Positions 21,548 through 32,188 of a stretch of 64,000 nt of DNA are shown here, piece after piece. The DNA comes from Aculops lycopersici. Lineage: Eukaryota > Arthropoda > Arachnida > Trombidiformes > Eriophyidae. The notes beneath the pieces were generated by a model. It was not told the DNA's origin. It saw nothing but the letters and a program-made list of their open reading frames with translations, and did not search any database. Made by a program: the position numbers and the translations under genes. Location: assembly GCA_015350385.1 (NCBI GenBank), contig WNKI01000001.1, positions 10,609,119 through 10,673,118 on the forward strand, written 5' to 3'. Numbering within the stretch: the stretch's first letter is position 1; the number at the start of each line of letters is the position of its first letter.

Positions 21548-23437
21548 TCAAAGGTTTGTTAGCAACAGTAGGACCACTGACAGGATGTAAAAGTTGCACT
21601 GTAGGACTGTGTTAAAATTGAGTCTCGCAACGCCGAAGATTTTGCATGAGAACAAATCGGACAACAGGTCTTTGTCCGAGGTGAACTGTCGCCAAAGATA
21701 CAAGGTGTGCGTTGATATTGGACACTCCATGCGATTATCCAGTTGCCCTCTCCGCAAACTCTCTCGATCTTCCGTCTTTATATTGAGTATATCGATGGCT
21801 AAAGAATCAGAATTTCGTTGGCGCTGCTGCTGTGATTGTTTCCAATCAAAATTTGGATTCGACGAAACCATTTCATGCCTCCTGAAACTCCCGGCATTTG
21901 CTAACATCGACCAAATGAACTTGGTCATCCGGATGCAACGATTGTTGAGGGCCGCACAGGGGTACAGGACAAGGTTGCAAAGGACTACCAACATTATTGG
22001 AGCTGAATTGTAGACTTTGGGCACATCGATGCTTGAGTTAATGAAGACTAAGACTGTGGTGATCACCATCACCTCAGAGTAAATGAATACTGTGGCATAC
22101 TCCGATAGGATGAACATGGACCTGACCTCATTTGAGAAAACACGAAGAATTATGTATAAATCGAGAGCCTCCAAGTCGCAGCTGGCCCTCAAATCTTCCA
22201 TCTCTTGACTCAAATCAAGGCTTGAATCAGGGGCTAAGTTTTCCACTCGCCTGTGATAATCCACCAACTTCCGGTTGAAATCGACAAGCCGCTGCTTGAT
22301 TGTTGTCAATTGTTTCATTTGATCCGCGTGGCCGGTCAATAGTTGAGCGACTGGTTCAGAGAACCAGTTGGCAGGGTAGCTGATAAATATAAGTTGGAAC
22401 ATAATATCAACTCTATCTATTAAGGAGTATTTCTTCAGCTCCAAATATGGGGCTTCACTTTTCTCAAGGGCATCAAGGCCAATTTGAGCAGCGATCGACG
22501 TGGCCAAAATGCCCATCGTGAAACAAATTAAAAGATTAAATATGTAAGAATAGCAGTAAATATTTAGCATACTCTTTTGCCACTTTAAATTCCGGTTCTT
22601 GGGCCAAATTGAACTCTCCACAACGTTTCTGGTTAATCCGGTTAAGTATTTGGATTGTTTCGCTAGATCAGCAGTCAACTTTCTGGTGGAACTCTCAGAG
22701 TCAATGAGATCAAATTGATGATGATGACTGCTCATCAGTTTTCTGTAACGGTTCGTCCCGTTAACCGGAAATCGGTGTTGCAGATTATCCATTAACATCT
22801 TGTCAGCGACATGTATGCTTTGTGTCATCAAAGAACTCGGTCCATGAAACAAATTGACATCTTGCAACTTGTAACCTAGATGAAGTCCATTTGTTGAACC
22901 ATAATTAAACAATAACTGACGGTACTGGTAATTGGATTGTTGAATTGTCTTAATGCGCAAGATGATTCGATTTGCTAGCTGCTTGTTTTCATAATTATAA
23001 TCCCGCAAAAATGGCAACAATCCAGTCTTGTTACCAATTAATACATTTCTCCAATAGAACTTCTCCAAACCATAACGAACGCAAGTAACGACCAAGTAAG
23101 AGGAGTAGCCGGCTATTGCGGCAGGGCCAATCTCTCTCGTTGTTGCTCCGATAGATTCTAAAATAAAATACAAACACCTAATTGACTTCTCAAGTTCAAC
23201 TCTTTGATTCTGATCAATTGCTTCACCGAAACTCGTTTTCTTTTGTTGTAAAATGACCAACAAGATGACATCAACTGTACTCTTGATGCAAAAGAAAATC
23301 ATCACAAAGTTGCCCCACGTTACCAAGCTCACCAGAGCCCTCAACTGGCTTATTATTTTAGACGCCATCTTTCTCACATAGAAACCATTGATGATTCCTT
23401 TGCTAGTTATTATCTTGGGATTAGATATAGATTTCAT
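21548..23437 (-). CDS. Seven-transmembrane chemoreceptor-like protein (gustatory-receptor type)
   Basis: 629-aa multi-pass membrane protein; I do not recognise a specific orthologue. About seven hydrophobic segments can be read: TWGNFVMIFFCIKSTVDVI, the region around AAIAGYSSYLVVTCV, IYCYSYIFNLLICFTMGILA, IMFQLIFISYPANWF, FIYSEVMVITTVLVFI, APIMLVVLCNLVLYPCAAL and QCNFYILSVVLLLLTNL. A long hydrophilic loop lies between segments 2 and 3. The final segment, preceded by a conserved-looking CKIFGVARLNF stretch close to the C-terminus, resembles the end of arthropod gustatory receptors. At about 630 aa it is much longer than typical insect receptors (about 400). The first in-frame ATG is 23437; an upstream exon cannot be excluded. 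The chemoreceptor call is inference from topology; another arthropod-specific membrane family is possible. Confidence 0.5.
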   Translation of the reverse strand: MKSISNPKIITSKGIINGFYVRKMASKIISQLRALVSLVTWGNFVMIFFCIKSTVDVILLVILQQKKTSFGEAIDQNQRVELEKSIRCLYFILESIGATTREIGPAAIAGYSSYLVVTCVRYGLEKFYWRNVLIGNKTGLLPFLRDYNYENKQLANRIILRIKTIQQSNYQYRQLLFNYGSTNGLHLGYKLQDVNLFHGPSSLMTQSIHVADKMLMDNLQHRFPVNGTNRYRKLMSSHHHQFDLIDSESSTRKLTADLAKQSKYLTGLTRNVVESSIWPKNRNLKWQKSMLNIYCYSYIFNLLICFTMGILATSIAAQIGLDALEKSEAPYLELKKYSLIDRVDIMFQLIFISYPANWFSEPVAQLLTGHADQMKQLTTIKQRLVDFNRKLVDYHRRVENLAPDSSLDLSQEMEDLRASCDLEALDLYIILRVFSNEVRSMFILSEYATVFIYSEVMVITTVLVFINSSIDVPKVYNSAPIMLVVLCNLVLYPCAALNNRCIRMTKFIWSMLANAGSFRRHEMVSSNPNFDWKQSQQQRQRNSDSLAIDILNIKTEDRESLRRGQLDNRMECPISTHTLYLWRQFTSDKDLLSDLFSCKIFGVARLNFNTVLQCNFYILSVVLLLLTNL

Positions 23438-25508
23438 TGAATCCACTTGCCAGTTGAACAACTTGAATCTCCAAAAATTGAACCCTCAGAGACTAAATCT
23501 CGCTTCTATGCCATTCAGAATTGTCATCACGCCGATAGTCTTGTTAACCCTCAATTCAAGTAAATTTGTCATGATCAATTGAAACAAAAAATCAGCGGAG
23601 CGTTGTATTGGTATTGGTATAAATATATTATTGACAAAACTTATGAATAAAAATCTACTCGCCTATAAGCTCGAATCGCGTGTTTCGGATATTCAAACTC
23701 TAGTTGCAATACGAGAACTAAAACTCAATTGTAGTCATTTATTGGCGCCAATAGTTAAACATTGGGTCATTTCCAGTCTCGACGTTGACACTTCTAAGGC
23801 ACACCTTTCGGTGTGAGGTACAATCGAACTAATTAGATGTGTCTACTTAAGGTAAAACTTGGATGCTGTGCCATAACGGCATAGGTTTGATATACAGAGG
23901 ATATTTACCGGTGGAGCTCGTTATATTGAATATAACTAACCTAGCACCACAAGCTCACTGTGTTAGATCACAGGAAGCTTAGCATGGTCACGAATGGGGT
24001 ATTGCGTGATTAAGCAATCGATCATCGACCTCCTATGTGTGTCATTATTCAGACGCTCATATCATTTATATCTTCAAACCCTTTACTTTGGTGGTAGTCA
24101 TAAGACGTGCTCCATGTCGTCAAATCGCGTGCACCTTAGGATAAGTTTGTCATTGGGTAAGATGCAAAAATTCTCATCAATGATTTCAATCATCTCAATA
24201 TAAGTATCATAATAATTATAAAAGTAGAAACAATAAGTAGAGTGTATAGTTCGGCTCGACGAGATATCACTTCCGCCTTCCGGCGAGAGAATGCGATTCT
24301 CCTGGTGCATACAAATCTATTCATAGCTTCGAATTACTGGCGTGGTCCAGATTGAATTTCTGCACTAACCTTGATATTCAGTGTGATTCGCAGAGTTGGA
24401 AAGTGTCTTGGCGATAATATCAATGGTTAAAACAGACAGGACAAGGATCAAGTTCCAATGAGTCGCTATGTCGCTGAATACCGATTAAAGGTCACCGTTT
24501 AAAGTGTAATGCTTGATTTCCATGGTCTAGTTGATACGTGACAAAATTACTTCGGTACATGTTGCTTGGATTCAGTAAACAATAGATGCAAGAGCCAAAA
24601 TCTCCATCGCAACCGAAAATATTCCTCTATTACAGATCATCTGAGGTGTTCAAGCTTGCGTATCTAGTGTGCAAATATACTTCAATTGAATGTTTTCAGT
24701 GGATTTTTGTTGATTGAAATGGAATATAAGTGAGGATAAACAAGCGGCTTAATAAGTATGCTGTTATCCCGCTAGATTGCGTGTTGCTCGTAATAGTAGG
24801 GATATTTCGCGCCATAATCTTGTTAACTAAACAGCAATGAACTCCAAGTTGGTTGCACGATAGGAACAACCAACCATGGAGAAAACTTGATCAAGCTGAG
24901 AGGGGGGGGGGGTTCAAAATAACTCACTCGATCATAGGTGCCTCAGCTAACACTACGTTCAAAGACTAAGACCTGATCCTATCCGCTTCTCTAGAATTCC
25001 CAGAAAGTGGGCGACTTTCAGTTATCTCATTTGGATCATTGTCCTCCAGTCATGAGAGTCATTTTGCCAAGAGATAAAATGATTTACAGAATCCAACTAT
25101 CAGAAAACGAAACACAGTCACTAAAGACAATCTTGTTGATGGGCCTCGGAATAGTGAGTGATTGTTGACATTAGTTATCGCTTGACGCAATGATTAGCGA
25201 GAACACCTCACCAAATAACCAGAGTTTGTCAATAAAAGGACCCAATGACTTGGCAACAGAGATCGTCCAATGTAAATGATGTTTCTGGTGTAAGGGGATC
25301 CATTAAGTGGAAAACAAGATGACGATAACATAAGTTGAAATAATTGTATTGAGCAACAAGACAATTCATTTTGTTGATTGCATCCATTGGATTGCTGAAT
25401 AAAAAGCGAGTTATAATTATTGCAATTAGTACATGTGTGTTTGGTTTGATGATGGTGGTGGTGGTGGTGGTAATTGTGTACAAAATGCATAGGGTTGCTT
25501 GTGATCCC
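23438..25508. other. 2-kb intergenic region without recognisable genes
   Basis: No coding frame above background on either strand. It contains a run of 11 G at 24902-24912 and short imperfect hairpins. It lies upstream of the chemoreceptor-like gene and downstream of lachesin. Confidence 0.5.
24902..24912 (+). repeat. Poly-G homopolymer (11 nt)
   Basis: Eleven consecutive G in an otherwise AT-rich region. It may be slippery in sequencing or assembly. Confidence 0.85.
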
Positions 25509-26750
25509 TTAGTTTCTAAGCGAGATTAATCTTATCTGCAGTGAGGAGATTGCTGTTGCCATGATTGTTGTCAAGGAGGTAGTTGCCAAAGTTAGGTGGT
25601 CATATGGTAGTTGCTGATACAATGAAATGGCATTTGACGTCACATAGTTGGGCGAATCGCAAGCTGGCGGGCAAACAACATTAGGTGTCTCATCTAAACG
25701 AACTTCCGCCTCAGAGTAGCCAAACTTGTTAGCTGCTCTACAAAGATATGTGCCATATTGGCGCTTCTCAATCTTCTTAACCCTCAGGGTTGTTTGTGAA
25801 AATTCATTTGAACTATCAAAGATGTCCAGGGAGTAATGTTGATTATTACTTAATTCAACTCCATCCTTTATCCAGGTAATCGACGGCGATGGAAAGGCCT
25901 CCACACTGCAACGTAAATCTGCATCATACTGCAATGCTTGCTCATATCTAACTTGGCCAACTTTAACCACTGGCTTAAACTCAATCTCAACACTTATACC
26001 TCGCCTAGCTCCCGGACTCACTCCGTTATCTGCAACACAATAGTAGGTGCCTCTATCGGCTTTGGTAATGTTCTTCAAATTTAGTGTATTGCCCCGATGT
26101 ATTGCTACGCCGCCATTCAATGGCAGGAGTGAGTTTTTGTTGCGACGCCAACTTATGGTCGGCTGAGGATAGCCATTAGCGTAACATTGCATCTGGAGAT
26201 CAGAACCAACCGATGTTATTACACTGCGAGTACTATTATCGCTTATGGTTGGTGGAATGCGAACAAATACATTGGTTCGAGCCGTCTGAGGCATCGAGGT
26301 GCCCTGAGCAATTTGGCATTGATAAATTCCAGCATCGTTCTCGTTAACTTGATCAACTTTCAGAGTGTACTCCTGACGGCTCTTATCGAATATTGCATGA
26401 AACCTGTTGCTTGGCACATCGACATTTGTTCCACGCGCAATGGTAGATATTCTAGTCGGCACCGAGTTTGTATCTATCCTCGTCCATCCAATTGAGTAAC
26501 CTCCTGAGTCAACAAATGTGCACTGAAGACTCAAGTCGTCGCCAATGTTTATAATCTGATCCTTTGTGATAAATGTGATTGTTGGATTTGCGTCCACATT
26601 TTGGGTGATGGTGGAGATGATGTGAATGAGATTCAATGCGATAATAGTGATGAGATTCCTCCTTCTACTTGATAGGTGATTGTATTGTTGGCGCAAATTC
26701 AGAGGCAAATTCGCTGGCAGTAACTTAATTCCAAATTTGGCTTGAGTCAT
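25509..26750 (-). CDS. Lachesin-like Ig-domain cell adhesion protein
   Basis: GPI-type cell-surface adhesion molecule of the lachesin/IgLON group; in insects lachesin acts in neuronal surfaces and tracheal or epithelial septate junctions. The 413-aa frame has a hydrophobic N-terminus (NLITIIALNLIHIISTI), a V-set Ig domain (LSLQCTFVDSGG ... NDAGIYQCQI) and two C2-type Ig domains (LQMQCYANGYPQPTISWRR ... DRGTYYCVADNGV; ADLRCSVEAFPSPSITWIKDG ... RQYGTYLCRAANKFG). The linker IPPTISDNSTRSV matches the family. A hydrophobic tail (LTTIMATAISSLQIRLISL) could serve as a GPI signal. It is a single exon, unusual for Ig proteins. A minus-strand donor-like ACAG/GTGAGC at about 27193 may mark a 5' non-coding exon. 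Confidence 0.85.
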   Translation of the reverse strand: MTQAKFGIKLLPANLPLNLRQQYNHLSSRRRNLITIIALNLIHIISTITQNVDANPTITFITKDQIINIGDDLSLQCTFVDSGGYSIGWTRIDTNSVPTRISTIARGTNVDVPSNRFHAIFDKSRQEYTLKVDQVNENDAGIYQCQIAQGTSMPQTARTNVFVRIPPTISDNSTRSVITSVGSDLQMQCYANGYPQPTISWRRNKNSLLPLNGGVAIHRGNTLNLKNITKADRGTYYCVADNGVSPGARRGISVEIEFKPVVKVGQVRYEQALQYDADLRCSVEAFPSPSITWIKDGVELSNNQHYSLDIFDSSNEFSQTTLRVKKIEKRQYGTYLCRAANKFGYSEAEVRLDETPNVVCPPACDSPNYVTSNAISLYQQLPYDHLTLATTSLTTIMATAISSLQIRLISLRN

Positions 26751-28063
26751 GATTGATTGTCATGAAATCGGACGAGGCCTAGACTTTAATTTCGAAAGTC
26801 AGTCCATCAAAGTAGAAATCACTTGTTGCCAAGGTCAACTTAACCTCATCTCGTGAGTTTTAGTGACTTCAGATTTGGAATTGAGGATATAGATTAATGA
26901 CGAATATTTAACATTGGAATGTGATGTCTACAATGAATAGGTGGCACCGTCAAATTTAGAGGCGCGAATTTGTTGTTAGATAACATAATAGTATTTCGCC
27001 AACAAGTTTGCGGATCTCGAACAGGTGTGCGGATTTGGAAATGTTTTTGCAAAAATTAACGCGCGTTCGCACACATAACAAAATGCGCAAAGGCGCACTC
27101 CATGTATTTGTCTGTTTGTGGATCACCGGGTGTAGCCGCCGCGCCCGAAGCAGTAGCAGTAGTAGTACAACACCGAAGTCTGAAGCTCACCTGTACACTG
27201 GCACTGCAAAAATAGTTGTGTCACAGATGCCATAGCCATTTGAAATGTTGGACCTCCAATCAGAAATTCGATTGAAATTGAACAGTCATAGTGCTAGTGC
27301 GATGACTAGAGCTCGGCACGCTAAACGTGCACTAAACTCTCTCGGCCTCCATGGCGCCTCAGTTGCCGGGGGGAGCAGATTGCTGACAAGACTATTCACC
27401 AATCTCCTGTAACTTGCTGACAAGTTTCACGGTTGAAACTTGAAGAGAAAAACATCTTCCTCCCACCACGACGAAATGACCCGCTTGCCTTCTGCCGAGA
27501 CCGCTACTGCTGCTGCCGCTAATATCAACACCACCTTCCTAACTTGCCGCTGCGCTTAATATCTTGCTCGCCCTCAGTGCTCTCACTCGAACCGAGCCAA
27601 ACAAATTCACTTCACGAATAGCAGACTCGGATTATCGAGCTACCCGTTCCGCTCTCATGCCTCGTCTTGTCAAAACCGGCTGGATGTAGCTCCAAGCTTC
27701 GCCCTCCCCCTCGCTCGTAGCTAATTCAACAGGTGAGCCAAGAACGAGTATATATCTGACTGCCGCCTTGCCAGCGGCGCAGTCAGAGCGCAAGCGAAAG
27801 AGATGCGAGCCAGTGAACAAGAAACCGCTCGAACTTATTGCTGTGGAGATGGTCAGTCGGTTAGCTCGATAGTTAGGCAAGGATTTCACCTGTTGAATTG
27901 CGACGTACAGTTATGTTTCCGTTGGTATGCGTATGCGTGATATTTTCCTCTTTTTCATTATTAAAACAGAGATTTTCCAACGACCTACCATTTATATATG
28001 AGAAACTTATTCAATAATGATCGACTAATTTCTCGAGTCGCGGATACTTGATATATTATCACT
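26751..28063. other. Divergent upstream region of lachesin and the mpaB-like gene
   Basis: No coding frame. It has splice-donor-like sites on the minus strand (about 27193) and plus strand (27733) and a perfect 14-bp inverted repeat (27723-27736 and 27886-27899). It is a candidate bidirectional regulatory region. Confidence 0.5.
27723..27899. repeat. Perfect 14-bp inverted repeat with CAGGTG cores
   Basis: AATTCAACAGGTGA at 27723-27736 recurs as its exact reverse complement TCACCTGTTGAATT at 27886-27899, with 149 bp between. Each arm contains CAGGTG, the E-box class bound by Snail/ZEB-type repressors. Confidence 0.6.
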
Positions 28064-29395
28064 ATGGCGGAAGCTAAACCAGAAGACCAAGTGAAACTTC
28101 CCTTTGAATCCAAAACAAAAACAGCAACTCCAATAGACAAACAAGAATCTGAACCACTTGAATCTCACTATCTAAATTTAATTAAAGAGTACAAATTGAG
28201 AGGCCACTCGCAGAGATCTGATGAGGAACAGCCGGATCTCGGCCAGAAACCCGAATGGTTCAACGAGGAATTATTTAATCAAGCGAAATCAGTTTACGCT
28301 CGCCACTTTATGGGCGTAAACTTTGCCCATTTGTCTGGACTATTGTTGCTAGTTAGGGTTGATTCAATTTACAGAACCCTAGTGCTAACGGGCAAGTCAG
28401 CTACGGTGGCCAAGTTGTTCAAGCGATACTATCACACTATTGTGCATGTAAAGAAATGGTACGAGGGTGACATTTTCGAGGACAACAGTGAGGCTCAGAG
28501 ATCGTTGCGCGTAGTTAGGGGAATGCACAATGGAGTCTCGAAGCGACTGAATAACGAGCATGCGAGTGCTAATAATATTGCCACCAATATGAAGAGTACG
28601 AACCTCGAAGGCGACGATATGGTAGCTCTTGACGACAATCACAATGTCGATGAGGAAAGTAAATTGTCGTTAGACGAGCAGTCAAAGTTGGTCGCCGAGC
28701 CAGAGCAACAAGTGTCAGCTGAGCGGCCACATCCAGTAGCAACAGCAGCAACTACGTCAATCTCCAAGCTTCAGCAGCAGCAGCGACCTGATGAATCACG
28801 ATCAAAGATGGTTCACATATCCCAGTATGACATACTGCTAACACAATTTGCATTTATTGGTTTCATAGTTACTAACCCAAAACAAATGGGATTGATTGAC
28901 GACTTTAGCGAGAAAGATCTCGAGAGTTTGCTCCACTTTTGGCGAGTCATTGGTTATTATTTGGGTGCCAAGGATGGGCTAAACCTTTGTGGCCACGAGC
29001 TTAAAGATGTTTGTGGTCTATGTGACGCCGTAATGGAGATTGAATTCAAGGATTCAATTATAAAAAATCCTCTCGAGTCGCCCCAGGGTTTAATGAGCAT
29101 AAATATCGTTCGCTCTGTTAAGTTTATCCCCCTAATTACCTTCTATGGAATAATGAAGTATTTATACGAACTAATGGGCATGGAGTTTCCAGATGAGATT
29201 GAAAGTAGGCGAACCTGTTACTCGAATATGAGTTACACTTTCATCAAACTCGTCATGTCCAATCTTCTAGGCTACTGGCCGCTGCGATCCTTTAACAATG
29301 GAATCACAAGACTCAGCGTTCATTTGGTTGGCAAAGTGGAAGATTGGTTCTCCAACAGGTTGGAGTCTTCCTATGGCCAAGAGTTAAAGTTATAG
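28064..29395 (+). CDS. mpaB/rubber-oxygenase-like (DUF2236) protein
   Basis: 443-aa protein resembling arthropod members of the ER-bound oxygenase mpaB / latex-clearing (DUF2236) family, whose characterised fungal and bacterial members are haem-dependent oxygenases. Family-like segments are the opening PEWFNEELFNQAKSVYARHF, the following hydrophobic helix (NFAHLSGLLLLVRVDSIYRTL) and the TGKSATVAKLFKRYYHTIVHV stretch. Later come ISQYDILLTQFAFIGFIVTN and the HFWRVIGYYLGAKDGLNLC segment. A Glu/Gln/Ala-rich linker of about 90 residues interrupts the two halves. There is no obvious signal peptide; hydrophobic helices occur in both halves. The start ATG at 28064 has a good context and no intron is needed. 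The substrate is unknown in animals. Confidence 0.7.
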   Translation: MAEAKPEDQVKLPFESKTKTATPIDKQESEPLESHYLNLIKEYKLRGHSQRSDEEQPDLGQKPEWFNEELFNQAKSVYARHFMGVNFAHLSGLLLLVRVDSIYRTLVLTGKSATVAKLFKRYYHTIVHVKKWYEGDIFEDNSEAQRSLRVVRGMHNGVSKRLNNEHASANNIATNMKSTNLEGDDMVALDDNHNVDEESKLSLDEQSKLVAEPEQQVSAERPHPVATAATTSISKLQQQQRPDESRSKMVHISQYDILLTQFAFIGFIVTNPKQMGLIDDFSEKDLESLLHFWRVIGYYLGAKDGLNLCGHELKDVCGLCDAVMEIEFKDSIIKNPLESPQGLMSINIVRSVKFIPLITFYGIMKYLYELMGMEFPDEIESRRTCYSNMSYTFIKLVMSNLLGYWPLRSFNNGITRLSVHLVGKVEDWFSNRLESSYGQELKL

Positions 29396-30896
29396 AAGCC
29401 CTATCTCTTTGTTACACAGCAAGTCAATTATAACAGTTAGAATAGAACAAAAAGTATCCATTTTCCTGAATGTACCATGTGTTTTATCTTGTCAGATTAT
29501 CTATTGCTTTTTCCTTGCATTGCCCTATGTGCTTGTGTAGTTTCCATCGTTTCAAGAAATAAGCTAACTGGAAGGCGAGCAAGCTAGTGAGAGAATGAGC
29601 ATTTGCAACAAGTGGCTTTTCCTGCGTTCGCTCCCACTAGGCGGCCAATCAGTGGAAGCTCTCTGCTTGGCAGCCAAGTCTTTTGACCTGAAACTAGCGG
29701 CTCAATCAAAGTAACTCAACAATTGATCTCGCGAGTTGATTTGGACGGGTCTCTATAGAAACAGAGCATCAGCTCTAGAAGCTAGTCTCAACCTCATCCT
29801 AGTCATCTCCTTGTCGTCGGCACTTGTGTTTGGCCTCATAATATCACAAGATTTTTTGGGTTTGTTGCGCGTGGAATCTGCGTAGTCACCTCATTTTTGG
29901 GCTCTTATCAGGATTTCTTGGCCAGCGAGTAGTCTGGTGCCCATACGTCTGCCTGCCACTTATTGACCAAGACTACCAAAAAACCTTTTAAGATGCCTTT
30001 CACTTGGAGCATTGTGCATCGATGCAAGTGACTGAGCGACCGAGCAAATCCACAAGTTTCTCAAGCCACCGACTTAATTAAACCCTCACTAATAGGATTT
30101 TGCCCCGCGACAACACAATTGTTAGCCTCCTCCCAAAAAATGAGCTGCGCATTTGGTAAGTCTCCTAGCCTGTAGATTTTCGACAGTAGCAACGACGACA
30201 GTCGACGTCGTCGTTGTTGTCGAAGACTGCAGCAACCTACTACGCAACCATGCGATAGCTACAAGTCCTCCGATCATCTTATCTAACGACGGAGTCCATT
30301 GAATCTGATTGAGTTCAACACGACTCTTCTTTCGGGAGAGTCACGCCCACGAGCACGTTATTAGAAGCGAGCAATGAGCTCATAATCACAAGAGTCTACA
30401 GTCGGCTACTAATATCTCATGATTCCACTACATTTGCGGCCTTTTCCCGATGCCCTACTGTTGCCATAGCTACTCGCTACTATCTCCCACAACTAGCTTC
30501 GAGACTAGAGGCAAGCCAGCCAGCCAGCCAGCCAGCTAGTTGGCAAGCTCATTGAATCGCGGTTTTGTATGACTCCGACTTCGTGTTCGACTGCGTCAAA
30601 CAGCGACCAGATGAAATAGTCGTCGAGCCTGCTCATGCTGCTTCATTCATGAAACAGACCGCCAAGCTCCATTGCTACTACTACATAAACTCGCGCCAAT
30701 CAGAACCAAAACACAAAAGTCAAAAGGAAAGCAACAAGTGCAACACACAGAGCAGAAGCAAAAGTTGTTTTGGAAAAATTATATCACAAAACAAGATATG
30801 AACGGACCTAACGGTAAGGCCCACGGAATCAATATCAACAAGTTGTTAACAAAATCGGCCAGCAAGCAGCCGAACCAGCAAAAGCAGACTTCAGCC
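29396..30896. other. Intergenic, upstream of phosphoserine phosphatase
   Basis: No supported gene. It contains a short (AGCC)n repeat at about 30515-30535. The frame of the next gene is open upstream of its chosen start, from about 30672, but the first ATG there is 30798. Confidence 0.5.
30515..30535. repeat. (AGCC)n tetranucleotide repeat
   Basis: About five tandem AGCC units in non-coding DNA upstream of the phosphoserine phosphatase gene. Confidence 0.8.
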
Positions 30897-31565
30897 ATGG
30901 AAATTTGCAAGGAAGTTTGGCGAAACGCCGACGCGGTTTGCTTCGATGTGGACTCAACGGTTTGCAAGGACGAGGCAATTGACGAGCTGGCCAAGTATAT
31001 GGGCAAGAGCAAGGAGGTTGCCGAGATTACAAAAACTGCCATGTTGGGCGGAGCAAACTTTCGCGAGGCTCTAGCTCAGAGATTGGAAATTATACAACCA
31101 AGCACCAAGATTATAACCCAATACCTGGCAACGCACAAGCCAAGACTTACAAATCACATTAAGGAATTGGTGGACAGATTACATCAGCTAGGCGTCGACG
31201 TGTACCTAGTGTCTGGTGGTTTTGATGTCATCATTGAGCCAGCGGCGGATAGGCTCAATATTCCAAGGGAAAATATATTTGCCAATAGTATTAAATTCTA
31301 CTACGATGGCACCTACGCCGGCTTCGACAAATCCTGTCCCACCTCGAACCAAGACGGAAAATCACGCGTTATCTCGCTATTAAAACAAACCAAAGGCTAC
31401 CAGAATGTTGTCATGATCGGCGATGGAGTTACCGATTTGGAGGCCTGCCCACCTGCCGACGCTTTCATTGGCTTTGGTGGAAATCAAGTTAGGGAAACTG
31501 TCAGGGATAATTGCGATTGGTTTGTCTACAACTTTAAGGAATTGATCGCTGAGTTGCCATGCTGA
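30897..31565 (+). CDS. PSPH: Phosphoserine phosphatase
   Basis: Cytosolic HAD-superfamily enzyme that hydrolyses O-phospho-L-serine to serine, the last step of the phosphorylated serine pathway. All HAD motifs are visible: motif I FDVDSTVCKDEAIDELAKY with nucleophile and acid Asp, motif II SGGF, the Lys of GKSRVISLLK, and motif III/IV GDGVTDLEACPPADAFIGFGG. The cap region contains FREALAQRLEIIQPS. The ATG at 30897 (context AGCCATGG) gives 222 aa, matching the roughly 225-aa animal enzyme. An upstream in-frame ATG at 30798 would add 33 basic, Lys/Asn-rich residues, possibly an alternative N-terminus. It is a single exon. AATAAA lies 58 nt after the stop. Confidence 0.95.
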   Translation: MEICKEVWRNADAVCFDVDSTVCKDEAIDELAKYMGKSKEVAEITKTAMLGGANFREALAQRLEIIQPSTKIITQYLATHKPRLTNHIKELVDRLHQLGVDVYLVSGGFDVIIEPAADRLNIPRENIFANSIKFYYDGTYAGFDKSCPTSNQDGKSRVISLLKQTKGYQNVVMIGDGVTDLEACPPADAFIGFGGNQVRETVRDNCDWFVYNFKELIAELPC

Positions 31566-31623
31566 TAATAATAGTTTTATAATTTCCACCACTCAAATTT
31601 ATGTTGATGAAATGAGAAGAAGA

Positions 31624-31629
31624 AATAAA
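31624..31629 (+). promoter_or_regulatory. Polyadenylation signal AATAAA of PSPH
   Basis: Canonical AATAAA, part of AAATAAATAAATAA, about 60 nt downstream of the PSPH stop codon. Confidence 0.55.
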
Positions 31630-32139
31630 TAAATAATGGAGAATTAATTTGCGAACCCACAAGCCCTAGAGAGCGAGAGAAATTAAACGATTTTTTCCTT
31701 GTTTTATTACACAAGCAGATGGGTTCATTTTACAAGATCGTGGCCAGTTTTGAGAGGCACTGTATATTCTTCTCTTTCCATGTTGCTTGATTATTTCAAT
31801 CAATCTTTTGCCTATCAGTCAAGTTAGGGGTTAGATGATGATAATCATTTGATTGGATGAAGTGATATTCGTGTTATGTTTATAATTTTTGTTTTAGCTA
31901 TACGTGTTTTACTCATTATAAGTGTAGTATTAGTAGTAGTATATAGCAACTTAACTCATTACAAAATCAACCTTGAGTAAACTGGCGCCAAGTTGGAGCG
32001 TCGCCTTTCGATTGTAAGCAAGACATACGCATGCATCTTGCCTATGGATAACTGATATCATACTTCTATTCCATGTAATTGTAAGTTATATAACTCTCTA
32101 ACTTATACTTCATCAGTCACCATGCATTAGTAGTCATTG

Positions 32140-32154
32140 TCATCATCATCATCA

Positions 32155-32188
<34 letters not shown>
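32140..32188. repeat. Compound (CAT)n(CGT)n microsatellite
   Basis: Tandem CAT units pass directly into about eleven CGT units in non-coding DNA. Confidence 0.85.
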
